A DNA stretch of 52,573 bases. Origin: Prosthecobacter sp. GTDB lineage: Bacteria > Verrucomicrobiota > Verrucomicrobiia > Verrucomicrobiales > Verrucomicrobiaceae. Made by a program: the position numbers and the translations under genes. The notes under the pieces are model-generated. The model was given only the letters and a program-made list of their open reading frames with translations. It searched no databases and had not been told where the DNA came from. Location: NCBI RefSeq assembly GCF_014879935.1, contig NZ_JACSRD010000178.1, forward strand, positions 1 through 52,573, given 5' to 3'. The first letter of the stretch is position 1, and every line of letters starts with the position of its first letter. Below are positions 8,372 to 17,131 of this stretch, in pieces.

Positions 8372-9808
8372 ATGAGCGCCCCAGCCACCTCTTCCACCAG
8401 CATCGAGACGTCGTTTGCTCCTTTCCGCCAGAGAATGCAGGCAGCAGGCCTGAGTGAAGCCGCGATCCGTGCCTTCCGCAGCAGCTACGCCGCCTTGCTG
8501 GCCGGCGAGACGGGAATGATCCCGGAGAACAGCATCGCACCGTCGAAGGACCTGCCCTGCGCGGATGCTTTGGCACAGCCGGAGGCAGGACGCGCAGCCG
8601 CGTTGCTGCGGCAGACGGTGCTCATCAAGCTCAATGGCGGTCTGGGCACGGGAATGGGACTGGAAAAGGCGAAGTCGCTGCTGCCGGTGCGTGGTAAGAA
8701 CACGTTCCTCGATCTGATCGCGCGGCAGGTGCTGCGTCTGCGTGCGCAGACGGGTGGTGAGGTGCCGCTGTTCATGCTGATGAACAGCTTCAGCACGTCC
8801 GAGGACACCGCCGCGCATCTGGCGAAACGTTTCCCGCAGATCGGCGGACGCGAGGACTGGGAACTGATGCAGAACAAGGTGCCGAAGGTGCTGGCGGACT
8901 CCAAACAGCCTGCCGAATGGCCTGCCAATCCCGATCAAGAGTGGTGCCCGCCGGGCCATGGGGACATTTACGCCTGTCTGGCCGGCTCCGGCTGGCTGGA
9001 GCGCCTGCTCGGCCAGGGCGTCCGTTACGCCTTCGTGTCGAACTCGGACAACCTGGGCGCCACGCTCGATCCGGCGATCCTGGGCTGGTTCGCCGACAGC
9101 GGCATGCCGTTTGTGATGGAGGTCACGCGACGCACTGAGTCGGACAAGAAGGGCGGTCATCTGGCGGTGCGGCTGCGTGACGGCCGCTTCCTGCTGCGCG
9201 AGTCGGCCCAATGCCCGAAGGACGACGAAGCACACTTCCAGGACATCGATCTGCATCGCTACTTCAACACGAACAACCTGTGGATCGACCTCCAGGCGCT
9301 CAAAGCCGCGCTGGAGGCCAATGACGGCCTCATTCCGCTGCCGCCGATCATGAACAAGAAGACCCTGGACCCGCGTGATGGCAGCTCGCCGGCGGTGATC
9401 CAACTGGAAAGCGCGATGGGGGCCGCGATCGAGTGCTTTGACGGCGCCGGAGCCATCGAAGTCTCACGCATGCGCTTCGCGCCGGTCAAAACAACAAGCG
9501 ATCTGCTGGCGGTGCGCTCGGACGCTTATGAACTAACGGACGATTTCTGCCTGCGCCTGCATCCGAGCCGCAACGGCCAGCCGCCGCACCTGGAGCTGGA
9601 TGGAAAGCTCTGCAAACTGGTGGACGGCCTGGAGAAGCACTTCCCGCACACGCCCAGCCTGCTGCACTGCCGCAGCTTCCGCATGTCCGGCCCTGTGGAA
9701 TGCGGACCGGGCGTCGTGCTCAAGGGAGATGCGCATGTCCGCAACGAGTCCGCGTCTGCCGTGAAGCTGAAGCCGGGTGTTCATGAAGGCCAGATTGCCG
9801 TCGAATGA
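8372..9808 (+). CDS. UTP-glucose-1-phosphate uridylyltransferase (eukaryotic-type UDPGP family)
   Basis: From ATG 8372 the product has 478 residues; a TTG-started extension at 8333 is less likely. The UTP-binding loop LNGGLGTGMGLEKAKSLLPV lies at about 87-106, with the family's paired lysines. WCPPGHGDIY (about 190) and the metal-side NSDNLGA (about 224) follow, and the C-terminus has the left-handed beta-helix features (VVLKGDAHVRNES). This is the UGP2/UAP-like family rather than bacterial GalU. It makes UDP-glucose, or possibly another UDP-sugar, for glycogen and envelope glycans. It is convergent with the ExbD-like operon on its right. Confidence 0.88.
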   Translation: MSAPATSSTSIETSFAPFRQRMQAAGLSEAAIRAFRSSYAALLAGETGMIPENSIAPSKDLPCADALAQPEAGRAAALLRQTVLIKLNGGLGTGMGLEKAKSLLPVRGKNTFLDLIARQVLRLRAQTGGEVPLFMLMNSFSTSEDTAAHLAKRFPQIGGREDWELMQNKVPKVLADSKQPAEWPANPDQEWCPPGHGDIYACLAGSGWLERLLGQGVRYAFVSNSDNLGATLDPAILGWFADSGMPFVMEVTRRTESDKKGGHLAVRLRDGRFLLRESAQCPKDDEAHFQDIDLHRYFNTNNLWIDLQALKAALEANDGLIPLPPIMNKKTLDPRDGSSPAVIQLESAMGAAIECFDGAGAIEVSRMRFAPVKTTSDLLAVRSDAYELTDDFCLRLHPSRNGQPPHLELDGKLCKLVDGLEKHFPHTPSLLHCRSFRMSGPVECGPGVVLKGDAHVRNESASAVKLKPGVHEGQIAVE

Positions 9809-9830
9809 CGGCAAGGGCCGTGTGGCAGGC

Positions 9831-11369
9831 TCAATCGAGCGACCGTTTCGGCGGCGCGATGGAAATGACGGCCGAACCATTCGCCCCACGGCGCACCGCA
9901 CCCGGCGCGTAACGCTGCACCTCGTACCCGGGAACGTTGACCGTGAGATCCAGCTTCGACAGGAACTCCCACGTCGCGGGCACGCCGACCTCATCCGCCA
10001 GTTTGCGGGCTTCGAGGTAGGTCTCGAACGCGTCGGGCATGACCTGGAAGATCGCGACACCGTTCGGATCGGCCTTGATGTCACGCATCATGCGGATGTA
10101 GGCCGAGTTGGGCTGCTTCATCGATTCGACGGTCTCGCCGCCGCCGCCTTTGGGTGTGAGAGCGAGCTGCACCGCCGTCGCCGCAGGGATGATCTTCGGC
10201 TCAAAGGCGTAGGAACCTGCGATGAGCGGATTGGAAGCCGCGCGTTTCAGCAGAGTCTCGATGCGCATCGCATCGTAGATCGTGCGGTTTTTGCTCACAT
10301 CCTCGATGCCCTTGAGCTTGCCGAGATCCTGGAAGTAACCGGCCACATCCTTCGGCGTGGCCTTGACCTCCTGGGTGTTGGAGCCCCAGGAGAAGGTGAT
10401 TTTGCCGCCCGATGCCGCAGCCTTGATCACGGGCTTCAACGGATCGCGTGAGGGATCAAGTTTCACCCAACTGCTGACATCCCCCTTCCCCGCGGCCACG
10501 ATGGCCTCGGCGACGACCGGCATGGTCTGGCGGGTGGCGACGGCGATGTCGGCAATGGCTGCCAGCAAGGGCTTCGTCGGCGGGATGCCGCCATCAGAGA
10601 GCGCCTTGTAAGCCTGCGCGGCATATTCGAGCTGCACGTGATCCACGAGCGGTGCGATGTCGGGCCAGGCTTTCTGCGCGTTGGCGCCGAGGATGCCCTC
10701 CACAAGCTTCGCGAAGGGCGGATACTCGACCTTCTGGAATTCGAGTTGGGACTTCACCTTGTCCATGCCGTCCATGATTGGCTTGAGGAACTGGGACTGG
10801 TTGAAGCTGAGCACCCCCTGTTTGGCCACCAGGATGCGCGTTTCATTGGGCTTGTCGGGATAGGCACGCGGATTGGGCAGGCGGACGTAGGTCGCGGGCG
10901 GGGGCTTGAAGACTGGGGTCTCGTCGAGCAGCGCCTTGAGCCGCTCCACCTCGGCGAGGAGCTTGTCCGTCTCCACCTTGCTGAGTTCACGCTCCTTTTT
11001 CCGGGCCTCGAGCTGCTTCTTGAAGACATCGAGGTCCATGAACTTCATCTGGGCCTGCAGTTCGGAGGTATCGACGGTCTTGAGCTGCTCGATGGCCTTC
11101 TTCATGTCCGTCTCGGCCTGTTTCTGCATCTCCTCGAGCTTTTTCGGGTCCGCAGGCGGCGGGGGCATCTGTTTGACCTGATCGACGATCTTCTGGTGCT
11201 CCTCCGGGGTGACCGGGGGCAGGTCGGAGAGGATTTTCTGCACCACACGTGCCGTGTTGAGCGCCATGACGACAAACACGATCATGAGAACGCCGACCAC
11301 GTTGGTCACGGCGTCCATGAGGGAGTCGAGATTCAATTCGGGTTCACCGCCTGCTTTTTTCTTCGCCAT
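9831..11369 (-). CDS. ExbD-like protein with long coiled coil and intact transmembrane Asp
   Basis: The product has 512 residues, far longer than ExbD or TolR (about 140). After a short basic cytoplasmic tail, one transmembrane helix (about 20-42) begins LNLDSLMDAVTNVVGVLMIV, with Asp19 at the place of the proton-carrying aspartate of ExbD/TolR/MotB. A Lys/Glu-rich coiled coil follows at about 60-170, then a mixed alpha/beta domain that I do not recognise. It is the last gene of a three-gene minus-strand operon, 18 bp after the gene before it. It probably forms the periplasmic arm of an ion-driven motor. No OmpA-type peptidoglycan-binding motif is evident, so the anchor is unknown. Confidence 0.75.
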   Translation of the reverse strand: MAKKKAGGEPELNLDSLMDAVTNVVGVLMIVFVVMALNTARVVQKILSDLPPVTPEEHQKIVDQVKQMPPPPADPKKLEEMQKQAETDMKKAIEQLKTVDTSELQAQMKFMDLDVFKKQLEARKKERELSKVETDKLLAEVERLKALLDETPVFKPPPATYVRLPNPRAYPDKPNETRILVAKQGVLSFNQSQFLKPIMDGMDKVKSQLEFQKVEYPPFAKLVEGILGANAQKAWPDIAPLVDHVQLEYAAQAYKALSDGGIPPTKPLLAAIADIAVATRQTMPVVAEAIVAAGKGDVSSWVKLDPSRDPLKPVIKAAASGGKITFSWGSNTQEVKATPKDVAGYFQDLGKLKGIEDVSKNRTIYDAMRIETLLKRAASNPLIAGSYAFEPKIIPAATAVQLALTPKGGGGETVESMKQPNSAYIRMMRDIKADPNGVAIFQVMPDAFETYLEARKLADEVGVPATWEFLSKLDLTVNVPGYEVQRYAPGAVRRGANGSAVISIAPPKRSLD

Positions 11370-11387
11370 CGTCGTGAAGGTGGAGGG

Positions 11388-12302
11388 TTACTTGGATGGA
11401 GCCGGGGGTTTGGTCCCGGCGGGAGGGGCCGCCGGTGCCGGAGCTGCGGCAGGTGGCGGCGGGATCTTGCCCCGATACTTGTCGAACATCGCGAGATCGA
11501 GGACGCCCTTGCCGGGGATGGGCAGCTTGCCGACGCGGATGTTGTAATCGTTGGACGCCCGGCCGGCGCCGTTGTTGAAAGCGCCCTGGCCATCGTCGCG
11601 AATAAGGAAGAGCAGCAGAGCCTTCGGGTTCTTGGCAATCTCGGTCAGGAAGTGATTGTAGGCGACGTCGGAGACGACGACCTCGGCCGTGGCGCTGAGG
11701 CGGTAGTCCTCTCCCCAGGCACCCAGGATCTTCAAGGCACCACCGGCCGCCTCGACGAAGTACACCTTAGTGTCGTCCGCCATGCCGCTGCCAGAGGGCT
11801 GGACGACCACTGGCGGGATCTTTTTGTCCGGCGGCACCTGGCGCTTCTTGATCTCGGCCATGAGCGTCTCGATCTCCTTCTTGCTCTCGGCCTGCTGCTT
11901 TTTCATGCCCTCGATCTCGAGCAGGAGGTCATCGAGCTCCTTCTGCATCTGCTGGCTGATCTTGAGATTGGCCTCCTGGATGTCCTTCGAGGTGTTCAGG
12001 AGCTTCCGCAGCTTCACGTATTGCTGCTCCTTCTCGTCGATCTGCTTCTTGAGCTCCTCCAACTGGGCCAGCTTCTCCTTGAGGACGACATCGAGCTTTT
12101 TGCGGTCCTCGATCTCCTGCTTGAGCTTGATGTAATCCTGGGCGCGTTTGATCTCCTCCGCCGACCGGCCCTCGGCCTTGCCCATCTGGGCGATGACGAG
12201 GACGACGATCATGAGCACCAGCGCCCCGATGAGGCAGGCGAGAATGCTGAGGAAGGGGAAAAGGGAGACTTCCCCTTCCGAGTTGCCGCGTCGTTTGGCC
12301 AT
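11388..12302 (-). CDS. Second ExbD-like coiled-coil protein lacking the transmembrane Asp
   Basis: The product has 304 residues. One transmembrane helix lies at about 14-40 (SLFPFLSILACLIGALVLMI). Where ExbD proteins have an aspartate at the membrane entry, this one has only Ser, Leu, Ala and Cys. A long Lys/Glu-rich coiled coil follows (about 45-150), then a small C-terminal domain and a Pro/Ala-rich tail (PPPPAAAPAPAAPPAGTKPP). It lies between an ExbB-like gene (35-bp gap) and the Asp-containing ExbD-like gene (18-bp gap), so the two probably pair as an unequal dimer. That pairing is inference; membrane topology and coiled coil are seen directly. Confidence 0.72.
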   Translation of the reverse strand: MAKRRGNSEGEVSLFPFLSILACLIGALVLMIVVLVIAQMGKAEGRSAEEIKRAQDYIKLKQEIEDRKKLDVVLKEKLAQLEELKKQIDEKEQQYVKLRKLLNTSKDIQEANLKISQQMQKELDDLLLEIEGMKKQQAESKKEIETLMAEIKKRQVPPDKKIPPVVVQPSGSGMADDTKVYFVEAAGGALKILGAWGEDYRLSATAEVVVSDVAYNHFLTEIAKNPKALLLFLIRDDGQGAFNNGAGRASNDYNIRVGKLPIPGKGVLDLAMFDKYRGKIPPPPAAAPAPAAPPAGTKPPAPSK

Positions 12303-12337
12303 GTCGTGGGAAAATTAGAACGAGTGGGGGACGGCGG

Positions 12338-13780
12338 TCAGTCGCGGCTGAACCAGCCCTTCTTTTTCACCTGGTGGATGAGGATCTGCTTCCCGCCGAG
12401 TTCGGAGAGCAGCGTGTTCAGGCTCTGGATGCCGCTGGACAGGGCCCGGGTGTATTCCGTGGTGGTCTTCACGCTGTCCTTCACGGAATTGGTGAGATCG
12501 TCGCGCATGCGGTTGAGCGCGGCGGCGAACTCGGCATCCACACGCTGCTGGTGGGCGGCGGCACGTTTGTCGAGATTGTCGGCCTGCTCCTTGATCTGCT
12601 TCGAGAGGGAATTCAGATCGATGAGGAACTCCTTCTGCGAGTTGGCCACGGCCTTGACCAGCGTGTCCATCATGCCGTTGCTGTCACCACCGGCCACACC
12701 GCCGCCATCGTTGAGACGCGGGAGGAGCACTTCATTGCAGAAGGCGTCGATGTTGTTGAGGTTGTCGTCCTCCGACTTGGCGAGGGCGTTCATCGGGAAG
12801 TTCAGGAACATGGCGAGCACGAGACCGAGCAGCGTCGTGTCGAAGGCCGTTCCCAGGCCGCTGGTGACCTGGCCGAAGGACTTCATGACCTTGTCCATGT
12901 TCGTCATGTCGCTCAAATCAATGCTGCCGATGGCGACGGACAGACCGAGCACCGTTCCGATGAAGCCGAGGATCGGAATGGCCCACAGGAACACCTTGAT
13001 CAGCGAGTAGCTGCCGCCGATGCGGGCGCCGTCGATGTTGCTCTGGGCAGCGAGCATGTTGCTGACCTCGCCGTTGTTCTGGCGGACTTCAAAGAGCTCC
13101 AGCCCCTTGCGGATGCGGTTCACCATGAGGCTGTCGCGAAGGCGGCCGGGAAGCTTGTAGAGGTGATCGATGAAGTGGCCGACGTTCTCGCGGTTGATCT
13201 CGCTGCCGAGCTCGGCAGGCAGGACGTCGAGGTACATGGCGTCCTTCTGGTGGCGGAGCTTCTGCCCTTTGAGATAAAGCAGGGCGATGGCCCAGAAGAA
13301 GAAGAAAGTCTCCGTGTAGTTCACCCAGGTGCGCTCCAGGAACAGGTCATGGAGGTAATCCATCGTGTTCTGCGGCGGGGTGCCAAACGCGCCCTTGCCG
13401 AACGGGAACATGATTCCGAACCATGCGGATGAGGCCACGGCTCCGATGGCGATGGCGAGCCAGGGATTTGGATTCGCCGGGTCAGTCTCCTCCCAGCCGC
13501 CACGTTCCTTCGGCATGTAGGAGGGCGCGGGCTGCTCCGCAGACGTGGTCCCCTCATGCTCGTGCTCGTATTCGGAGCCAAACGCGTCGCTTTCGGCAGG
13601 AGCCGTCACATTGCTGGGCGCGGGAAGACCCGAGGGCGCCGGCAGATTCGAAGGTGGCGGCGGCGCGGTGCCCGCAGGGATGCTCAGTTTGGTGTTGCAG
13701 CCGGGACAGCGGACGATTTTGCCGGCCATTTCTGGCTCGACCTTGAGTTGCATGTCACAGGTTGGGCATTTGAACTTCAC
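12338..13780 (-). CDS. Zinc-ribbon MotA/TolQ/ExbB proton-channel protein
   Basis: The product has 480 residues from a GTG start backed by a GGAGG nine bases upstream. Residues 1-30 form a zinc ribbon with Cys5-x-x-Cys8 and Cys25-x-x-Cys28. A Pro/Ser linker follows, then two hydrophobic segments, a cytoplasmic region, and the MotA/TolQ/ExbB core: WAIPILGFIGTVLGLSVAIG and, after a loop, VTSGLGTAFDTTLLGLVLAM. The C-terminal 110 residues are a coiled coil ending in basic residues. The channel core and the two ExbD-like partners downstream point to an ion-driven 5:2-type motor. The zinc ribbon suggests a cytoplasmic contact with a protein or nucleic acid. The channel call is strong; the task of the motor is unknown. 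Confidence 0.82.
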   Translation of the reverse strand: MKFKCPTCDMQLKVEPEMAGKIVRCPGCNTKLSIPAGTAPPPPSNLPAPSGLPAPSNVTAPAESDAFGSEYEHEHEGTTSAEQPAPSYMPKERGGWEETDPANPNPWLAIAIGAVASSAWFGIMFPFGKGAFGTPPQNTMDYLHDLFLERTWVNYTETFFFFWAIALLYLKGQKLRHQKDAMYLDVLPAELGSEINRENVGHFIDHLYKLPGRLRDSLMVNRIRKGLELFEVRQNNGEVSNMLAAQSNIDGARIGGSYSLIKVFLWAIPILGFIGTVLGLSVAIGSIDLSDMTNMDKVMKSFGQVTSGLGTAFDTTLLGLVLAMFLNFPMNALAKSEDDNLNNIDAFCNEVLLPRLNDGGGVAGGDSNGMMDTLVKAVANSQKEFLIDLNSLSKQIKEQADNLDKRAAAHQQRVDAEFAAALNRMRDDLTNSVKDSVKTTTEYTRALSSGIQSLNTLLSELGGKQILIHQVKKKGWFSRD

Positions 13781-13789
13781 GAGTGGTTT

Positions 13790-13794
13790 CCTCC
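13790..13794 (-). promoter_or_regulatory. Shine-Dalgarno site deciding a GTG start
   Basis: On the minus strand GGAGG lies nine bases before the GTG at 13780. It fixes the start of the zinc-ribbon channel gene, and the conserved CxxC begins only five codons later. Confidence 0.8.
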
Positions 13795-13834
13795 GATGGG
13801 GTGAGTAGTGGGAATGGGAAGGCTATTACGTAGC

Positions 13835-13854
13835 GGAGATGTGACTTCATCTCC
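13835..13854. promoter_or_regulatory. 20-bp palindrome upstream of the channel operon
   Basis: Perfect 7-base arms (GGAGATG and CATCTCC) flank a 6-base centre in the 163-bp gap between the ftsY stop and the channel operon start. It could be an operator or a leader hairpin. I found no convincing -35/-10 pair beside it. Confidence 0.4.
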
Positions 13855-13943
13855 AAGTGTTTTCTTGGGCAGATTTCTTTTCAGCGCGAGAATGACAACG
13901 AGGCGCAGGCCTGTGAACGGGTTCTGTCCGTTCCGTCAGAAAA

Positions 13944-14789
13944 TCAGAGCAGTTCCTCGACATAACGCTGCGAATCGAAAGGCTGGAAATCCTCCACCCG
14001 CTCTCCGAGGCCGATGAAGCGCGTGGGCACGCCGAGCTCCTGCTGGATGTTCACCAGCACGCCGCCTTTGCCGCTGCCATCGAGCTTGGTGACGATGACG
14101 CCTGTCAGCGGGATCGCCTTGTGGAATTCACGCGCCTGCTGGAGCGCGTTCGAGCCTGTGGTGGCATCCACCACAAGCAGCACCTCATGCGGCGATTCGG
14201 AATCCTTGCGGCCGAGGATTCGGTGAATCTTCTTCAGCTCCTCCATGAGGTTGTGCTTCGTGTGAAGCCGTCCGGCGGTGTCGCAAATGAGGAAATCCGC
14301 CTGCGTTTTGAGCGCCATCTCATAGCCATCGAAGCAAACCGCCGCCGGATCGCAATTCGGCGGCCCTTTGACGAGCGGAATCTTCAAACGCTCCGCCCAG
14401 ACGGTGAGTTGCTCGACAGCGGCGGCACGAAAAGTGTCCGCCGCGGCCAGCACGACCTTGTGCCCGCGCCCATGCAGCACGTGGGCGAGCTTGGCGGTGC
14501 TGGTGGTCTTGCCCGTGCCGTTCACACCGACCATGAGGATCACCTTCGGCCGGCCGGGAAGCGGATCGAGCGGAGGAACGCTCTGTGGCAGGATTTTGCG
14601 GACGTGTTCACGCGCCACCTGCACGATGTCAGCGCCGTGCAGCGTGCGCTGGCGTGATTTGAGGTCGGCCACGATCTGGAGCGAAAGGCGCGGGCCGAGA
14701 TCGCCCGCAATCAGCGACGCCTCCAGGTCATCCCAATCGATGTCGGGCTTGGTGAAACGCTGGATGAGGGATTTGAAGAAGCCGGCCAT
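13944..14789 (-). CDS. ftsY: Signal recognition particle receptor FtsY
   Basis: The product has 281 residues. It contains the SRP GTPase NG domain: an N-domain helix bundle (1-75), the P-loop GVNGTGKTT (88-96), DTFRAAA (118-124), DTAGR (about 186), and TKLDGSGKGG (about 234). FtsY docks ribosome-SRP complexes at the membrane for co-translational insertion. The acidic N-terminal A domain of E. coli FtsY is absent, as in many bacteria. It lies 15 bp after nusB and is the last gene of ribBA-ribH-nusB-ftsY. Confidence 0.95.
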   Translation of the reverse strand: MAGFFKSLIQRFTKPDIDWDDLEASLIAGDLGPRLSLQIVADLKSRQRTLHGADIVQVAREHVRKILPQSVPPLDPLPGRPKVILMVGVNGTGKTTSTAKLAHVLHGRGHKVVLAAADTFRAAAVEQLTVWAERLKIPLVKGPPNCDPAAVCFDGYEMALKTQADFLICDTAGRLHTKHNLMEELKKIHRILGRKDSESPHEVLLVVDATTGSNALQQAREFHKAIPLTGVIVTKLDGSGKGGVLVNIQQELGVPTRFIGLGERVEDFQPFDSQRYVEELL

Positions 14790-14804
14790 GAGACAATGAC
14801 GAAA

Positions 14805-15269
14805 TCAGTGTGACGATTGAGCCTGGTCTTCGACCACGGGCTCCCCGTTGCGTTTCGGTTCATTTTTTCGCAGCGCCCTGGCCAGCCTGTCGAGCACGCC
14901 ATTCACAAACGAGCCTGATTCACCAGCACTGAGCGCCTTGGCGATGTCGATGGCCTCATTGAGGATGACAGGAGCGGGCACGTCCGGGCAGTACAGCAGC
15001 TCGTAGGAGGCGACACGCAGCACATTGCGGTCCACGGCGGCGAGACGCTCCAGACGGAAGTTTTCGACGAGTCTCACAATGTGGCTGTCGATCTCATCCT
15101 GGTGGTCAATGACGCCTTTGATGAGGCTTTCGGCAAAGGCGCGGGTGGAGGCCTTCGCGCTGTGCAGCGTCCAGAAGACCTCGGCATCCTCGGGCTTGTG
15201 CTCGCCTTGCAGGTCTCGGGAGAAAAGGAATTGAATGGCGGCTTCGCGGCCGTCGCGGCGTTTTCCCAT
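14805..15269 (-). CDS. nusB: Transcription antitermination factor NusB
   Basis: From ATG 15269 the product has 154 residues; a TTG-started form from 15287 would overlap ribH and is less likely. The all-helical NusB pattern is clear: GKRRDGREAAIQFLF at the start, a central DRNVLRVASYELLY helix, PAPVILNEAIDIAK, and SGSFVNGVLDRLAR near the end. NusB binds boxA RNA with NusE (S10) in rRNA antitermination. It starts 4 bp after the ribH stop; the ribH-nusB pairing is common in bacteria. Confidence 0.95.
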   Translation of the reverse strand: MGKRRDGREAAIQFLFSRDLQGEHKPEDAEVFWTLHSAKASTRAFAESLIKGVIDHQDEIDSHIVRLVENFRLERLAAVDRNVLRVASYELLYCPDVPAPVILNEAIDIAKALSAGESGSFVNGVLDRLARALRKNEPKRNGEPVVEDQAQSSH

Positions 15270-15273
15270 GATG

Positions 15274-15777
15274 TTAGGCGTGGTCAATGGGTTCGCCGGC
15301 GAAGCTGGCCTTCATTTTGCCGAACAGATTGATCATTTTCACACAGGTCTGGGCGGCTTCGGTGCCGCGATTGATCGTGGCCCCCAGGCAACGGGCCTCG
15401 GCCTGCTCTTCATTTTGCACCAGCAGCACCTCATGAATGACCGGAATGCAGTGCTTCACCGCCATCTGCTGAAGAGCGTCGGTGACGGAGGCACCGACGA
15501 GGTCCGCGTGATCGGTGGAGCCGCGGATGATCACGCCCAGGGCGATCACGGCGTCCGGCGAACTGCCGCGCAGCACCAGTTCCGTACACACCGGAATCTC
15601 AAACGCCCCCGGAACACGATAGACATCCATGGAGGCATTCGGCGCGATGATTTCGATCTCCTCCTTCACCGCATTGAGCAGGCCCTGGACGAACTGATTG
15701 TTATAAAGGGAGGCAACGATCGCGATATTGATCGGCTCCTGGGTGGGACGCGGACGGCTGGAGGCGTAATTGGACAT
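15274..15777 (-). CDS. ribH: 6,7-dimethyl-8-ribityllumazine synthase
   Basis: The product has 167 residues. It condenses 5-amino-6-ribitylaminouracil with 3,4-dihydroxy-2-butanone 4-phosphate, the penultimate step of riboflavin synthesis. Family features include IAIVASLYNNQFVQGLLNA near residue 20, VPGAFEIPV (about 56-64), a phosphate-binding IALGVIIRGSTDHADLV with the catalytic-site His (about 95), and CIPVIHEVLL. The N-terminus is about ten residues longer than the usual 150-residue enzyme. It lies 4 bp after ribBA, giving its substrate partner in the same operon. Confidence 0.96.
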   Translation of the reverse strand: MSNYASSRPRPTQEPINIAIVASLYNNQFVQGLLNAVKEEIEIIAPNASMDVYRVPGAFEIPVCTELVLRGSSPDAVIALGVIIRGSTDHADLVGASVTDALQQMAVKHCIPVIHEVLLVQNEEQAEARCLGATINRGTEAAQTCVKMINLFGKMKASFAGEPIDHA

Positions 15778-15781
15778 GAGT

Positions 15782-16996
15782 TCAGAGCTTGTGGCCCATT
15801 TTCTTCTTCTTGGTTTCGAGGTAGCGGGCGTTCTCGGGCTTCGGGGGGGATTTGACGGGAACCTGCTCGGCGATTTCCAGCTTGTGACCTTCCAGACCGA
15901 CGACTTTGCGCGGATTGTTGGTCATGAGCTTGATTTTTCGCACGCCGAGGTCGGAGATGATCTGGGCACCGATGCCATAGTCGCGGAGGTCCATCGGGAA
16001 ACCGAGCTTCAAATTGGCCTCCACGGTGTCAAAGCCCTGCTCCTGGAGCTTGTAGGCCATGATCTTGCCATGCAGGCCGATGCCCCGGCCTTCGTGACCA
16101 CGCATGTAAACGATGATCCCCTTCCCCTCCTGGGCGATGTGGCGCATGGCGGAATGAAGCTGGCTGCCGCAGTCGCAGCGGCGGGAGGCGAAAACATCGC
16201 CGGTGAGGCATTCGCTGTGCACCCGCACGAGCGTGGGTGAATCGGGCGTGATGTCGCCCATTACGAGCGCCACGTGATGCACCGCATCGAGCGTGCTCTT
16301 GTAGAGATGCAGTTTGAAGGTGCCGAAGTCGGTCGGCATGTCCACGACCTCGATCTTTTCGACCAAGCGCTCGCTCAGGCGGCGGTGGGCGATCAGATCG
16401 GCGATGCTGCACATCTTGAGGTGGTGCTTTTTCGCGAACTTTTTCAGATCCGGCAGCCGGGCCATGGTGCCGTCGGCGTTCATGATCTCGATCAGTACTC
16501 CTGCTTCGCGCAATCCGGCCATCCGGGCCAGATCGACCGCCGCCTCGGTGTGACCGGCACGCCGCAGCACTCCGCCGGGCTTGGCGACCAGCGGGTTGAT
16601 GTGCCCAGGCTGGACAAAATCGGCTGGCTTGCTTTTCGGGTCAGCCAGCAGGCGGATGGTGCGGGTGCGGTCAGCCGTGCTGATGCCGGTGGAGATTCCC
16701 TGGGCCGCATCCACGGTCACGGTGAAATCGGTGCGGAAGGCCTCGCGATTCTCCGGCACCATGCTGGCGAGGCTCAACTGCTGGGCGATTTCCAGCGAAA
16801 CGGGCACGCAAAGCATGCCACCGCCCTCACGCACCATGAAGTTGACCATCTCGGGCGTGATTTTCTCCGCCGCACAGATCAGATCGCCCTCGTTTTCACG
16901 GTCCTCATCGTCCGTCACCACCACCATGCGGCCCTCGCGGATGTCTGCGATGACAGACTCGACGGAGTCAAAAACGAAGGGCTTCGGACGCGGCAT
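15782..16996 (-). CDS. ribBA: Bifunctional DHBP synthase / GTP cyclohydrolase II
   Basis: The product has 404 residues, as expected for the fusion. The RibB half (1 to about 205) has the acidic DDEDRENEGDLI (29-40) and RRAGHTEAAVDL. The RibA half has the zinc motif (SECLTGDVFASRRCDCG) with its three cysteines, and GHEGRGIGL. RibB makes 3,4-dihydroxy-2-butanone 4-phosphate from ribulose 5-phosphate, and RibA opens GTP, so both branches of riboflavin synthesis start here. It is the first gene of the operon, and its start lies 135 bp from the divergent hprK. I looked for an FMN riboswitch in that gap and saw none. Confidence 0.96.
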   Translation of the reverse strand: MPRPKPFVFDSVESVIADIREGRMVVVTDDEDRENEGDLICAAEKITPEMVNFMVREGGGMLCVPVSLEIAQQLSLASMVPENREAFRTDFTVTVDAAQGISTGISTADRTRTIRLLADPKSKPADFVQPGHINPLVAKPGGVLRRAGHTEAAVDLARMAGLREAGVLIEIMNADGTMARLPDLKKFAKKHHLKMCSIADLIAHRRLSERLVEKIEVVDMPTDFGTFKLHLYKSTLDAVHHVALVMGDITPDSPTLVRVHSECLTGDVFASRRCDCGSQLHSAMRHIAQEGKGIIVYMRGHEGRGIGLHGKIMAYKLQEQGFDTVEANLKLGFPMDLRDYGIGAQIISDLGVRKIKLMTNNPRKVVGLEGHKLEIAEQVPVKSPPKPENARYLETKKKKMGHKL

Positions 16997-17131
16997 GGGA
17001 GACGGTGAAAAAGAGCCAGTGCCGCAAAAACGCGGCGTGGGGGCGGATGTCTTAGCCGATCACACGGCGTTTTCCAGCGCGAGCTTGGTTTTTCGTTGCC
17101 GCCGGGAACAAGCTTCGCGTAATGTCACGCA

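Noticed and set aside
10638..13010. 790-codon open frame on the plus strand
   Set aside because: It is antisense to the ExbB/ExbD-like genes, which have clear domains. GC-rich coding DNA often leaves the opposite strand open; the translation is low-complexity.
9831..13780. Zorya-type defence system (ZorA/ZorB motor)
   Set aside because: The channel and coiled-coil partners recall ZorAB, but no ZorC/D/E-like helicase or nuclease is adjacent; the neighbours are riboflavin and sugar genes.
13917..13935. Terminator after ftsY
   Set aside because: Only a 6-bp stem (GAACGG / CCGTTC) and no U-run on the minus strand.
16997..17131. FMN riboswitch before ribBA
   Set aside because: The 135-bp gap shows none of the conserved FMN-aptamer segments.
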